Part shown: positions 22,141-32,952 of the stretch, piece by piece
Layout of the letters: each line of letters opens with the position of its first letter
Position numbering within the stretch: the first letter of the stretch is position 1
Source: Ceriagrion tenellum
Taxonomy: Eukaryota > Arthropoda > Insecta > Odonata > Coenagrionidae
Reading direction: 5' to 3'
Length of the DNA: 64,000 nt
NCBI GenBank assembly: GCA_963169105.1
Contig: OY720643.1
Span: forward strand, 24,524,373 to 24,588,372
The notes under the pieces: generated by a model
What the model was told of the DNA's origin: nothing
Database searches by the model: none
Seen by the model: only the letters and a program-made list of their open reading frames with translations
Made by a program: the position numbers and the translations under genes

Positions 22141-22680
22141 ATCCTAAGATTGGTTGATTGCAGCCCTCCACCCTTCCCTATCTAATGTTCGTTCCCTTAC
22201 CTCCTGGTATCTCTTTCTATGTACCTTATTCTTTATTTGGTCCATAAACTTATTCCTGGGTCTTCCTCTGGGGACTATTCCCTCTATTTTATCTTCACTT
22301 ATGTTCTTCACAATCCCATTTTGTCTCAGGGTGTGCCCAACCCATCTCGTTCTTCTTTTCTGTATGGTGTTCCATGTGGTCCTTTCCTCTTCTACTCTTT
22401 TGTAAATTTCATCATTTCTTATTTTGACCGTCCATTTTATCTTCAGCATTCTCCTCCACCACCAGATTTTTTCTGGTCAGCTTTTCCAATGGTCCATGCT
22501 TCCGATCCATAGAGTGCCACGCTCCTCACGAATGTTTTCACATAATGTTTCCTGGTCTGTAGTCCTATCTTCTTTGAGCAGAGCAGTTGTCTTTTTCCCA
22601 TGAACGCCTTCTTAGCTTGGGCTATTCTTGGGCACAAGTACATATTGGGACTTAATATTAACTTCTTAAAGATTCCAAAT
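22141..22680 (-). pseudogene. Non-LTR retrotransposon RT C-terminal half, family 2
   Basis: Two minus-strand frames join into one recognisable ORF end. The upstream part (about 22680-22449) reads RIAQAKKAFMGKRQLLCSKK, then KTFVRSVALYGSEAWTIGKA. The downstream part (22449-22144) reads MLKIKWTVKIRNDEIYKRV, RTRWVGHTLRQNGIVKNI, GRPRNKFMDQIKN, and ends GWRAAINQS plus a TAG stop. The order matches insect endonuclease-reverse transcriptase elements downstream of the catalytic domain. One frameshift sits near 22450, where a WWWRRMLKIKW-like stretch is out of phase with KADQKK. The catalytic (F/Y)xDD and the endonuclease are missing, so this is a 5'-truncated, inactive copy. Confidence 0.88.
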
Positions 22681-22727
22681 ATTGGCCGTGTGTGCAAAAT
22701 AAGGCTTGTCAAGGGAGAAGTTGCCAA

Positions 22728-23136
22728 GTTGACCGCTAGAGTGCTAGCAGTGACGGTAATGTTACATGAATTTCACTTACCCTTTACCCCGCCGATGGAT
22801 TAATTTAAATTACGAAATTCTCTCTGTAAGAGTCATCCTCCTGGCCTTTGATCCTTCCCACATACCTTGAGCTCCTGGCGAGTACGTTAACTTATCCTGC
22901 TCCCTAGACTTGCGTATATATACTTTAAATTCGTTATGGCTTCAAAGGACGCGACGTTTTATTTCTCACGTCCTGAATTTTTATTTAGGCTGGCAATGTG
23001 GTGCGTGTGTTACCCTCGATATTTTTCAGATAACTCTCCATTATATGCTACTCGTTATAAGTCTTTTTTACTCCCGCGTATGTCGAATCCTCCGGATTTC
23101 TATTTCGGCCTTTACGTCAACTTCTTTTCGTATCAT
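22728..23136. other. Stretch without a recognised gene
   Basis: Lies between two retrotransposon remnants. Two overlapping 87-codon frames (22910-23199) run partly into the next element's tail and are not recognised. Confidence 0.35.
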
Positions 23137-23668
23137 ACATACATACCAATCACGCCGTTCCCTTCCAGGGTAGGCACAGTCACCAAGTATCACTCATAAT
23201 TACATATTTGTACACCTAACTCTGCTTCTATAATATCCTCCATACTGACCTATCCTTGCAAACCTCTTTTGCTTCATTTGCCCCCATACACTGCTTCATA
23301 CACGCCCTCCTGTTTTTAAGACTCCTTATATTCCTCCTCCTAAGAATTTCTTCAACCACATTCAACCACAACTTTCTCGGCCTACCTCTCTCCCTCTCGC
23401 ACCATTCATTTCACTCTTATATATCTGTTTCGTTATTCGACTCTCGTCCATTCTCTCAACATGGCCAAACCAACGAAGCACTCTCCTTTCATAAATGTCC
23501 ATTACTGGAGCATCTAACCCACATTCATTTATTACCCACTCATTCCTGACCCTATCCATCCTATTTTTGCCGCAAACACTCCGCAGAAAACTCATACCCA
23601 CGGCGTTTAGTCTACTCTTATGTCTATCCTGACATACTCATGTTTCACTACCATGCAATCTTTTCGTA
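23137..23668 (-). pseudogene. Non-LTR retrotransposon 3' end, family 3 (copy 2)
   Basis: The minus strand encodes, from high to low coordinates: LHGSET near 23665-23648, SRLNAVGMSFLRSVCG near 23620-23575, then VRNEWVINECGLDAPVMDI, RVLRWFGHVERMDESRITK and SEMNGARGRE, followed by degenerate sequence equivalent to the RRACIKQCM...VWRKLLKQ tail seen at 41.2 kb, and a 3' UTR ending in GGTATGTATGTATG. These are hallmarks of the C-terminal end of insect non-LTR reverse transcriptases. Stops and frameshifts interrupt it. This copy holds an unbroken CTTATATATCTGTTTCG where the 41.4 kb copy carries a MITE. Confidence 0.85.
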
Positions 23669-23976
23669 TCATATGTTCGTCTTATCATAAGTTCGCCATT
23701 ACGTGTGGACTTAGACTTTTGGAGTGCTTCACGAAACTTCTCTTACGTCGTAGTGGAATGCCACATCCGTCCCGGTATATTTCTTCATTTCATTTCATTC
23801 ATGCCGACGCATTCCACACACTTCGCCGCCATGCACACTGCGGAGTGCTCCATATTGTCTGTTTTGTGTGCGTGGGTGATTTATACGGCGCCGTTTCCCG
23901 TTTTTCCTTTTTTTTCCTTCCGTCCCCGCGGTCAAAAGAAGCGAGAGAGGAGCAGCGGAGGGTCTTGGTGAGGATC

Positions 23977-24000
23977 GGGGAGGGGGGGGGCGGAGGCGGG
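23977..24000 (+). repeat. G-quadruplex motif
   Basis: Runs of 4, 9, 2, 2 and 3 G with single-base spacers; the run of nine can contribute two G-tracts. Together with 24145-24177 it gives two G4 motifs within 200 bp. Confidence 0.6.
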
Positions 24001-24144
24001 AAGGCAGCCCTTTTCCGGACATTTCCGCGTCCCGAAGTCAGTGCTGTCCGTCCCTTCTCGGTCGCAGTCGACTGCGGTGCCGAGTGAAAGTTTCCTTCCC
24101 TCCGCTCTCTGGCATTCTGTCTCGGATCTCTACGGAGTCTTACA

Positions 24145-24177
24145 GGGGGGAGGGGGGGGGACGGGGGGGAGAGTGGG
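24145..24177 (+). repeat. G-quadruplex motif
   Basis: Runs of 6, 9, 7 and 3 G separated by one to five bases, a strong canonical pattern on the + strand. Confidence 0.7.
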
Positions 24178-24384
24178 AAAGGAAGCTCTTGCGATGGAGT
24201 GGGATGGGTTTGAAATGTTAGGTCACCGCGGTTGGAGAGGAGTGTTTGAATGGTGGGGAAACGGTAATCTCTCCTGCTAGAGGAATTGCTGCCAGTATGA
24301 AAGCGTTTCAGGCGTGTAGAATTGGAATTACCTTAACTTCTGATATGTAGTGGGGAACACACATACAAAGCATATACGGCACAG

Positions 24385-24985
24385 CATTAAAGAAACTTAG
24401 GTTTTGTTAGGCGTATAATAGGTAAGTCCTCGGATGAAAAAGTAAAAAAGAGATGCTACTTCGCTCTGGTTTGGAAACATTTCGAATACGCCGCGAGGAT
24501 TTGGAACCCTGGTCATAAAGATTTAACCAAAAAATTAATAAAATGCAAAGAAAAGCTGATCGCTACTTTTATAATTGCTACGACCGAACATATATTGTTT
24601 CACAACTTTTAGCGGGATTAAGGTTGGAGCACTTAGGCACTCGGAGGCTACACGCTAGGCTTAGGTTGCTTGAGAAATTCAGAACTGGTGTGTTACAGAG
24701 CGACACAGAGAATATTATCGTGACGCCTCACCACATCTCTAGGTCTGACAGAAGCGATAAAATAAGAGGGATACACTGCCGAACAGATATCAACAAAAAC
24801 TCTTGCTTTCCGCGCACAATAAGCGACTGCAATAAAAACTGAGCTACACTAAATACACTCCCATAATTCACGTCACCATTTCACCTGCCAAGACCATAAT
24901 TATTTACACGGCTGGTGTCCTAACTCCCCCTGCCACTCGCCTATGCGATGGGTATGAGGATTGTATGTAGATGTAGATATGGACG
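24385..24985 (+). pseudogene. CR1/jockey-like retrotransposon 3' end (copy 1)
   Basis: The coding part reads VRRIIGKSSDEKVKKRC, then FALVWKHFEYAARIWNPGHK (about 24405-24520), then after a frameshift MQRKADRYFYNCYDRTY, LRLEHLGTRRLHARLRLLEK and NSCFPRTISDCN before a TGA near 24840. This follows the family pattern L(V/I)...LEYA..(V/I)W.P....L...L...QRKA.RF......Y....S....L..L....L..RR...L..L and ends with the FPRTI..WN motif. The 3' UTR runs to a TGTAGATGTAGATATGG tail, the (ATGTAG)n-like end of such elements. The 5' part is missing. A diverged sister copy lies at 38680-39310 in the same orientation. Confidence 0.85.
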
Positions 24986-25907
24986 ATGTAGAACCGACCT
25001 TGGTTTCAGCTTTTAGTGTCATTTTTATGTTTTTTTTACTCAATTATGACACCAAGGGCCGTAGCAATAGTTTCACCTCGAAGGGAGACTTTTCGAAGGC
25101 GTAGGGATCCCTCTTTCTAATGTACAGATGTGCTTGAAGCTTTTTAAACGTGTTCTAATCGGTGATATCTCACGCCACTGTCCGAATGGACAAGTGACGC
25201 TGCTGTCCTACCAGAACTTAGATAGGTTGTGAACTGTTACGAGCGACAATGGACTATTAAATTATTTATTCCGACATTCACTCTTTCGCAAAAACTATTA
25301 GTGAGTATTTCTTCCATATTTTTTGGTCTGTTTTTCTCGAGTATATAGTATATTTGAAATACATTTGTTCTTTTCCTAAGGCATATTTACAAATCATGCT
25401 TGCAGGAAAGATTTGTGCACGGGAGGACAAGGATAACTTAGTAGGTCGAAGGAATCTTTCGACCTTAGTTGATTTCTGATTAGGATACTTCCTGCTCATG
25501 ACGTCACGGAATCGCCTGAGTTACACGATTGACATGCATATGGAAGTAGTAGTAGGTCCAAATTGTAAAAATTGTCGTTCATGCTAATTACTCTCTAATA
25601 AAGAGGTCTGACGGCCTCTCTAATGAGGAATTTCTTTGCGAAGTGGCAGAAACGTGCCAGAGAACGAAGAAACTGGTGCTGTTCCGGTTCTGCCAGATGT
25701 GCGTTGTTGAATTAAGTGAGGGGTAATAATAAATACCTTGGGCGTAAGAGATGAAACTTTGGTCGGTACTAATTATAAGGGTGTAGAAAAAATTTACCGA
25801 GTTTCATTCTTACCATGATGGAATTGCCGCCCGTCCAACTTGCGTACTCGATTAAATTTACGTGGCTTAAAAGAGATTTCGTCATTATCGCCTTAGAGAC
25901 CGTATTC
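24986..25907. other. Stretch without a recognised gene
   Basis: AT-rich, nothing recognised. One 73-codon minus frame at 25278-25499 is unassigned. Confidence 0.4.
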
Positions 25908-25972
25908 GAACTATCGAACTTGTATCGAACTATCGGTTCGTAATTAACTATCGAACTACCTTAACTGGCCGT
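25885..25972. mobile_element. Possible remnant end of the TTAA MITE family
   Basis: GAGACCGTATTCGAACTATC resembles the inner-left block of copy B (GAGACCGTATTCGAAATATC), and CGAACTACCTTAAC resembles the outer end (C(T/C)(C/G)(A/G)ACTACCTTAA). The interior is lost. The similarity is short, so the call is tentative. Confidence 0.3.
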
Positions 25973-26230
25973 CTTGTACCGTCGGCGTGTAACGTCGTAA
26001 CGTCGACCCGAGTTTGTTCGTAAGAGTTACTACACTTGGACAGTCGTAATTGCGATATCGTAATAACGTATTCTCTCCCGTATACTGTAGCCACTGCGAT
26101 CCAATTTCGTAATAACGACTACACACGTATGTCCCATACCTTCACCCTCTGGTGAATACCGTCATCACTCGAATCCGATTTCACGCGAACGAGGCGTAAT
26201 TGAATTCGCTGTATCGTAACCATTAATTGC
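25908..26230. repeat. CGAAC/CGTAA-rich degenerate repeat patch
   Basis: ATCGAACT-type words recur four times at 25908-25965. The word CGTAA then occurs eight times over about 290 bp (for example GTCGTAAC, TTCGTAAG, ATCGTAATAACG, TTCGTAATAACG, GGCGTAATTG). This is far above what is expected of a 5-mer. It may be an old short-unit satellite or a motif cluster. Confidence 0.5.
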
Positions 26231-28440
26231 ATCGCGTACCCTCGCATTTACCATCGCTGCCGCGATCTTACTTGGTACGAACGACACGTTTTAAATGCTT
26301 GCCTAAGATAGGTTGCATAATGTAATAAGCGTTGAATGTCCACTCGCGTTTTATTGAAGTGTTTGTGAAACCTGATTAATGCACAATAGTTGAATCTATA
26401 CTCACACGTGGTAGGTATCGCATTTTTACACCTAACCCAAACTTATTTTGGGTCTAAGGTTACTTATCTCGGGTCCAAACTGAACTGCTTTTAATGAAAT
26501 AGAATTATATCTTTATGAACAGTAATTTCTTTAAAGTCTGTATACAAATTGAAATTGTTGTTGTTAATGAAGGATGATGAGGATGTATGAATCTTTGAGG
26601 ACTGATCTACAGCTAATTATGTGTATCGTGAGGTATACCGTCAGGAATCAGTAATGAAAGTGATTGAATATTTTAAGCCACACAATAAATCCGACCGGTA
26701 TATACCTGTCAAGAACCACTATAGTTCTTATATTCTTCATTCCACCGCTGTTCGGAACTAATTACCTCATGAGGTGAGAACTTGTAACTACTTACGACAT
26801 TGTAAGAGTCAACACGACGATATTCTGTCCCACTAGCAATTTTTAAATAGTTTCCAATACTGTTTATATAAATTTTTGTAAATATGATATAACCGAAGTT
26901 GTTCTTTTCAAAATGACATTCATACAACTTCAGCAATTTAGTACAGTTTATTGCTACACAAGGCATTACAACAAAGTCTTCTTTCTCACTATTACTTAAT
27001 GCACTTATGGTTTTGGCATGTTTTTAAAAGTGGCATCAACGTCGGCAGCTTTTCGTGCTTTACTTACTCTCATATCAATCTGAAGGTCAAAATATTCCCT
27101 TGTAATAGTTAAGTCATTCTTTTTATTTTGTTTTAAGGGTATTTAGCGCAGCTTGTTCTGATTGACCAGTTAATTTATTGTCAAATATCTCCTTTAGTGT
27201 AAAATATCACCTTAAATCTCCAATAGTGTAAAATATCATCTTGTTTTTCTGATTTCTATTATTTTTAATTCAATCAATAATCAAAGGAAACAGTAGAGTA
27301 ATTGGAATCGTTAGCTACGACTGAATATCAGTATTGAAAGGAATTGAAAGCATTCGAAGTGATGCTATATGTCAACTCATCGCGCGCTTGGTATACTAGC
27401 GCAAAAAAAATCAACTGGAGACGTATCCTTTGTATCAATGCGTGTGCGGAATTCTTATTTTTTCCATTTGTATGTTCTTTCATCTTAATCGGACAAAATA
27501 TTGTGCATGATTGTTGTGTAAACTAAGTGGCTGCTAATGACAGCTCTTAATGTGGTTTTAATATTTTCCTCGTGGTGGAACTTTTAAATATCGGAGTGTG
27601 CCCCTCTTTGGAATGGCTATTTTTTTGTCTTTTAAAATATCAGTCATGCTTTTCAGGCTAACACGCAGGTATGTAATCGATTTCAGGACATATGTCGTAT
27701 ATTACTTCAACAATGAGGTGTGTTTGCCATTGGCATCATTCCGTCAAACATCTGTTAAGTTTTTTTACGCGTTCTCTTTTTCTTGGCACTCAAAAGCGCC
27801 AGGTGTAGTAATTTGAAATAATCAAATGCAGTATATAATAGCCCCAATGTTTTACTCACAAGCAAATGCTTCAACCCCTTAGTGAAGTCTGTTTCCGTGA
27901 GTTGAACCCTTTCTAATAATCGAGGTCATCAAGTTAAGTGGTAACATACGGATAATTTTATGCTCCAATCTCATGCATTAAAGTTTTTGCCGCAGAAATA
28001 CAACACACCGGGGTCATATTCCATCAGGAAACAATGGCAGATGTTACGGATAATTGGTTAGTAATATTGTGGCAGGTAGTGTTTCTCACCATACGTAGCT
28101 GGAGGCTTTTACTTGTGCATTGGCGGTTTTTCATGCGTTAACGTCAACCAGAAATCTGGAGGAAAAAGGAAAGGGGAGTTGGTGCGGTAATCCTTTGCTA
28201 TTGGCCCAGCGTTCCTGCTATGTACGATAACATCGCCATAACGCTGTGGAATTCATTCCTGTCACGTCGACACAAATTTGCGGACTTTGATTTTAATTTT
28301 TCGCTTCAATCGACATTTCATGTATGATATTCGTGCTGGTTGACAATTTTGAGTTGCAGTTACAAACTGCGATGAAACAAACCCTAAGACCTTCAAAGAA
28401 GTTACATATCCAATCGTTAGATGTTGATTTGTGTAAATGT
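26231..28440. other. Stretch without a recognised gene
   Basis: AT-rich DNA with short unrecognised frames (85 codons minus at 26709-26966; 60 and 72 codons plus at 27344-27816). No splice-flanked exon or familiar repeat was found. Confidence 0.4.
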
Positions 28441-28922
28441 TAGATCGGGAATTGATTTTATGGATTGGATAGGAAGTGGTAGGACGTAAGCTGAGATGGA
28501 GAAAGAAATTTACTGAGAGATTAGGGGCATGAGCATTTTCTTAAACCCTGAAGAATTTTACTCAGATCCATCTGGACCTGCCTTCACTGATTACCCAATT
28601 ATATCTATAGATCACTCCATTTGGAGAGGCTGTAATTAGTTCAATGACTATAGAAGAAGAGAGAAAACTGCTGAGGGAAATAAAATAGAGGAAGACAGCT
28701 TGGATGGGACATATATTACGCCAAAATTGTCTTTTAGAAGTTTTATTGAAGGAAAAATAGAAGGAAAGCGAGGAAGGGGAAGAAGAAAAATGGAAATGCT
28801 CGATGACATAAAAAATGGCCGAAGTTACAGGATAATGAAAGAAGATGCTCAGGACCGACTGCGATGGAGGGCATCCAGTTGAAACCTGTCAAAAGACAGA
28901 TTCCACTAAGAAGAAGAAGAAG
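28441..28922 (+). pseudogene. Non-LTR retrotransposon RT C-terminus with (AAG)n tail
   Basis: At 28650-28735 one frame gives EERKLLREIK, then (after a stop) RKTAWMGHILRQNCLL. At 28741-28880 a shifted frame gives EGKIEGKRGRGRRKMEMLDD, then IKNGRSYRIMKEDAQDRLRW. Together these reproduce the E.R.LL..I..R...W.GH.LR.N and EGK.EGKRGRGR....M(L/D)(D)DIK motifs of insect non-LTR RT C-termini. It closes with a run of AAG at 28906-28922, a typical simple 3' tail. Bases 28441-28560 resemble the 3' region at 1400-1475 (GGTAGGACGTA, AGAAAGAAATTTA, CATGAGCAT), so two related fragments may be joined here. Frameshift and stops show inactivity. Confidence 0.82.
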
Positions 28923-30470
28923 ATTACTTTTGAGTTGAAGGCATTGTGTAAGTGAAAGTGAACGTTATGAATTTACTAATGCGCCGCTGTTTTACGAACA
29001 ATTTGCATTTTTGATTGTAATTTAGCTAGAATAGTCACATCTTAATGACAACGATCGTAGAGTAAATGGGTAAACCTGGGATTTTTTGTGTTTTACTTAC
29101 ATACAAGTTTGCCTGTCGCATCATCTGGATGAATACGAGAGTCTTTCCTAATCTGCGGAGCATCTAAAGTTGAAAGTTTTGTCCCAGCTGTGACAGTTCT
29201 TTTTTTTGTAAACGCACCTTTTTCATTGTTTCGCCCTCCTCGGGCGCATCAGCGTATGCGTAGGGAAAAGAGAGCGTCTTTGATCGTCTGCGCCATCTGT
29301 TGCCGTAAACGCCCGTTCCTCCCCTCCACGTGTTCACTTAATCTTTTACGAGCGCGGAAGAGTAAAAAAAAAGGCGGCGGGCGGCTTGGGCAAAGACAGG
29401 AGGAGGCGGCGGCCCTTCGTTTAAGTCACTAATTGATTCCCCGCCCTGCAAGCTCGCTCTTCAGTTTGCTCTTGATATCGTTGCGGGCAGAGCGATTCAT
29501 TTTCACGGTTCGTATGTGTGTATTTTTTTCGGTGGATGTCAGGAATATGGGATCTCGGCCGGTATCCCCCTTTCTCCTTAGCACGGTGACCCTTGGCTTA
29601 TAGTGGGAATACGATTGGACGTTTCCTGACGTGACTGGAACAGATCGTAGCGTTCAATTTTCCTTCTTCTCCCCGTCAATGAGATGTGTTCTCCGATCGA
29701 TGGGTGCATCAGCGTCAATTGATGATAGTTTTTGTTCTCAGAGTTTTAAATCGTTGCGAAGAATGTTTGTATTCATATTTCACGTTATAAAATTGCCCTG
29801 CTTTTTTCCGTGCATGCTCTCTAAATTTATGATGTCTCTATTTCTGTGATGCGGGACAATCTTATTTTTTAAAGTATGTATTTATTTATCTTTGTGTTTT
29901 TCTTGTGATTTATCTTCATTCGATATTTCCCGCATTGATTTTCTTTTGTACATGGAAAGCTAATGTTGAGTTCAAGAACCACATTCTGGATGGACTGGAC
30001 TTGGACTATACTATAGACTTGGCTTCAAAGCCTGCACAATGGTGTGACTTCAAATTCCGCCATTGTTGAAGCTAAAAAATTCGGAGGATTTTCTGAATAG
30101 ATCACCTGATTTCATTATTGATGATGTGATTGGTGATGTAATGCTATTTGCTTTTCAAATGCTCATGAGTATAACTCGCTACAAGTACTATATAAAATAC
30201 TCTTTTTCAATTAGTTTAGGGCTGTTTGTGATTATTCTTCCTTGTAAGTGATGAAAAAAATTCATCGATTCTTCCTTGTTCTTGTTAGAATGCGCTGAAA
30301 CGAAATGTTATTAATTCCAAAATTCGTCATCAACTTCAAAATAATCTATATGCCCTAAATTAATTCGGAGGTTTTGCTATGAACTTGTATCTTGCTATGA
30401 ATGGCCGAAAATCGTATTTCGGACCAGTTTTTTTAAACAGAAATCCCCGACTCGTTGCGGCTGGATTTCA
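28923..30470. other. Stretch without a recognised gene; CpG-richer at 29190-29520
   Basis: The 29190-29520 patch has a TTCAGTTTGC initiator-like site at about 29462 but no correctly spaced downstream element. The rest is AT-rich. No exon could be supported. Confidence 0.35.
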
Positions 30471-31000
30471 TGAGGCGCTCGGGACGCCTTCTGACTTCCT
30501 GGAAGAAAGACATCGTTACGGCCGCGAGCGCAGCCACGGATTCTCGCTCGGGAAATGGCTTTCTCTCCACCGCATCCTCAAAAAGAGGGAACATTTCCCC
30601 GCAGCCTTATCGTCCCTCGAGCGGGCTACTTCGCAAACATTGTTTTCGCGAGCGAGAGAACACATACCCGGGCGGTGACGTGCGTGAAGCCGGCTCCCGC
30701 GAATGCCTTCTTCCTCCCCGTCGAACACAGAATTCCCCGTGGGTGTTGTCGGCGGTGGAGCGTTTAAAAAACATTGTTAACCGCCGCCCACGTGACACGT
30801 AGCGAGGTGAGAAGGGAGGCGACGTCACCTGGGGGGGTGCCCCCTCCCTAACCGGGCAGCGGCCAGCTGTTCGCCCATGTGACGTAACCCGGCTGGAGGG
30901 AGATTGGCACGCATCCTCTCCGTGATTCTATTTGCGTCTCCTAAGTAACGCGCGCACGGGTTGGTAGTCTTCTCGTTCCTTTTTCGCGAGTAGTGTAGCT
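30470..31000. promoter_or_regulatory. CpG-dense region with CRE- and E-box-like motifs
   Basis: About 500 bp rich in CpG. Within 30676-30887 are four TGACG/CGTCA cores (TGACGTGC, CACGTGAC, GACGTCAC and TGACGTAA). A canonical E-box CACGTG is at 30789-30794 and CAGCTG at about 30863. This density fits a CREB/ATF- and bHLH-responsive enhancer or promoter by motif content. Overlapping frames on both strands (for example 99 and 115 codons) look like composition artefacts. No TATA or clear initiator was identified. Confidence 0.35.
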
Positions 31001-32917
31001 GGGTTCCAATCCATGTAAGCCAGTTGCGTAGCCAAGGGTAGATTGGTGTGTTGAAAGTCATTTCCGGTGCGGAAAATTGTCTATATTTGTCAAAATTGGA
31101 ATCGTTGACAGTCCCTGTGCAAAGTCTGAATCCTAGTTCCGAGAGAATTCGTACGTTATATTTTAGGTGAACAGACATCTGATTTGTTCAACCGCGAATA
31201 ACTATCCTCCTCAATCATAGGTAAATTTTCATTGCGGTTTATAAATTTAATGAATCGTTGTAAAGTATATCCTTCTGAGTCTTACTCTCCTCCCATTTCC
31301 TTAATCTAAGTTGGTGGGACTTTCGTAAATTTAAGTATAGAATAGATATAGATATGAATTGCGCTATTTATCAATTAAACAGAACGGAGAGTAGTTTAAT
31401 TCTGTTTCAATGGAAAACATAAGTATATTTTATTCCACTTGAAAAGAGCTCTCAGTTCTAATGGAAAGAGAAACTTATACCTGAAATGAAAATTAAACGT
31501 TCTCATATGTCCTCCATGTCACGCTACACTCTGTGCGAAACTATTCGGCAGCCTTTTCGCCCTGAGCGATAGTTCCCTTCTGATAAGTGTGCCATTAATA
31601 TTCGTTTCGTCATGAGAAACTGGCTGTGGTCAATGAACAGAGTGATAATTTGACGTCCACAAATGTTTCGTGTACTCCTCCTGTCCAGTATTCTTTTTCG
31701 CAAGCTATGATATGTTGTTGCGATAACAGTCAGGCACTTGTGCTGTCGAATATCATTGAGATGACAGGTGTCGCAACTATTGGCCATTCACTGATCGGAG
31801 TCTCCGAGCGAGAAATCTTCGGCGCTCACTACGAAAAACCATGGATCAGCATCGTGTTGTCGACCTCTGCCCATCTGTCCTGCTCGTTGTCAAGGTCGTT
31901 CGATATCTCGATTCTTCGCCTCTCGAGTGCAAATCGATCGAATCGAATATCGATGGTGCAACATATCGAATAAATCGACCCTGGCTCGTTGTCTGAGCGC
32001 TGCGCCATCTGTTGGGGCCAGTGATAACTAAACGTCGAACTAACACTTCTTTGTCTCGGAATATTTGCTGAGTTAAGCGCATCGAGGCGAACGATTTCTG
32101 TACGCAAGACCCTCCCGTCTTTCAAGATAATTCCATAAGTGCATACATTCGCTACTCAAACTGTTTGAACATTGTTATTTCAGTCAATTTAGTTTCTCTT
32201 TCCATGTAACGTCTTCTCTTTGTCTGTAGAGTTTAAAATACGTGTACCAATTCAGCTTGCTGTGACTGAAGCTATTATTTTGCTTGGAGATCCTGAGCGA
32301 TGAAAAATACAGAGAAAATGATTGCAGAGACGTATTCAAAGTTTTTTCAACACTAGGGGATCCCTAGTTCTTTAAAGGATCAATTCTGATAACAATTATA
32401 TGTAATAGAATCTAGCCAGGAGAATTGTAATAACTTACATCGGGGGATACAGAAACTGGATTCATTGAACATTGAGAGTCTGAAAGTGTCTTTCTGATGC
32501 TGTAAAAGGCATTTTTGGAACAATCTAAATGGTGGAGGAAAGAGAACCTTTTGGTTTTAATCGGACGGGCTGTTTAGTATAAGTTTTCGTTTTTATGTTG
32601 CATTTTTACTTGATTTATTTTCCTGAAACTTCATATAAATGCAGGTTTTAAAGATCATTACGTAATATTTAAGTTATAGGCGAATAAAGGCGTGAAGACT
32701 TGGATTCAATTTCTTCTCACTCTTCAAAACAGCTGGGAGAAGTACCTGAGTTTCCCAAAATGAAGTAGCCGTTCCTGACTTGAGTGTAGAATATTATCGT
32801 CAAGTCGGGTGATGAAGAGACATTTATATGTACGACGATTCTGTACGTCTGAACGCGCCAAGGTGGGACACATTTAATTTGATTGAGATTTGTTGTATTT
32901 AAATTATTTTATGTCCA

Positions 32918-32918
<1 letters not shown>
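31001..32918. other. Stretch without a recognised gene
   Basis: Contains an ATCGA-rich patch at 31898-31978 (see findings). The frames at 31524-32125 (up to 115 codons) overlap on both strands and are not recognised. Confidence 0.35.
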
Positions 32919-32950
<32 letters not shown>

Positions 32951-32952
32951 AT
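32919..32952. repeat. (TA)n microsatellite
   Basis: About 17 TA units with a single G interruption near 32932. Confidence 0.95.

Larger units (their letters stand above)
23850..24280 (+). promoter_or_regulatory. GC island with initiator-like site and G-rich tracts
   Basis: CpG- and G-rich for about 400 bp. A TCAGTGC initiator-like motif places +1 at 24040. AGTCG, which fits the downstream promoter element consensus RGWYV, lies at +27 to +31, one base short of the usual +28. No TATA box is present. This would suit a TATA-less arthropod promoter firing on the + strand, but no transcript or first exon is evident. Confidence 0.25.

Noticed and set aside
30379..30802. 99- and 115-codon overlapping + strand frames
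   Set aside because: CpG-rich composition keeps several frames open at once; no motif, splice signal or family resemblance.
32919..32952. Possible origin or matrix-attachment signal
   Set aside because: Simple TA microsatellite; no further support.
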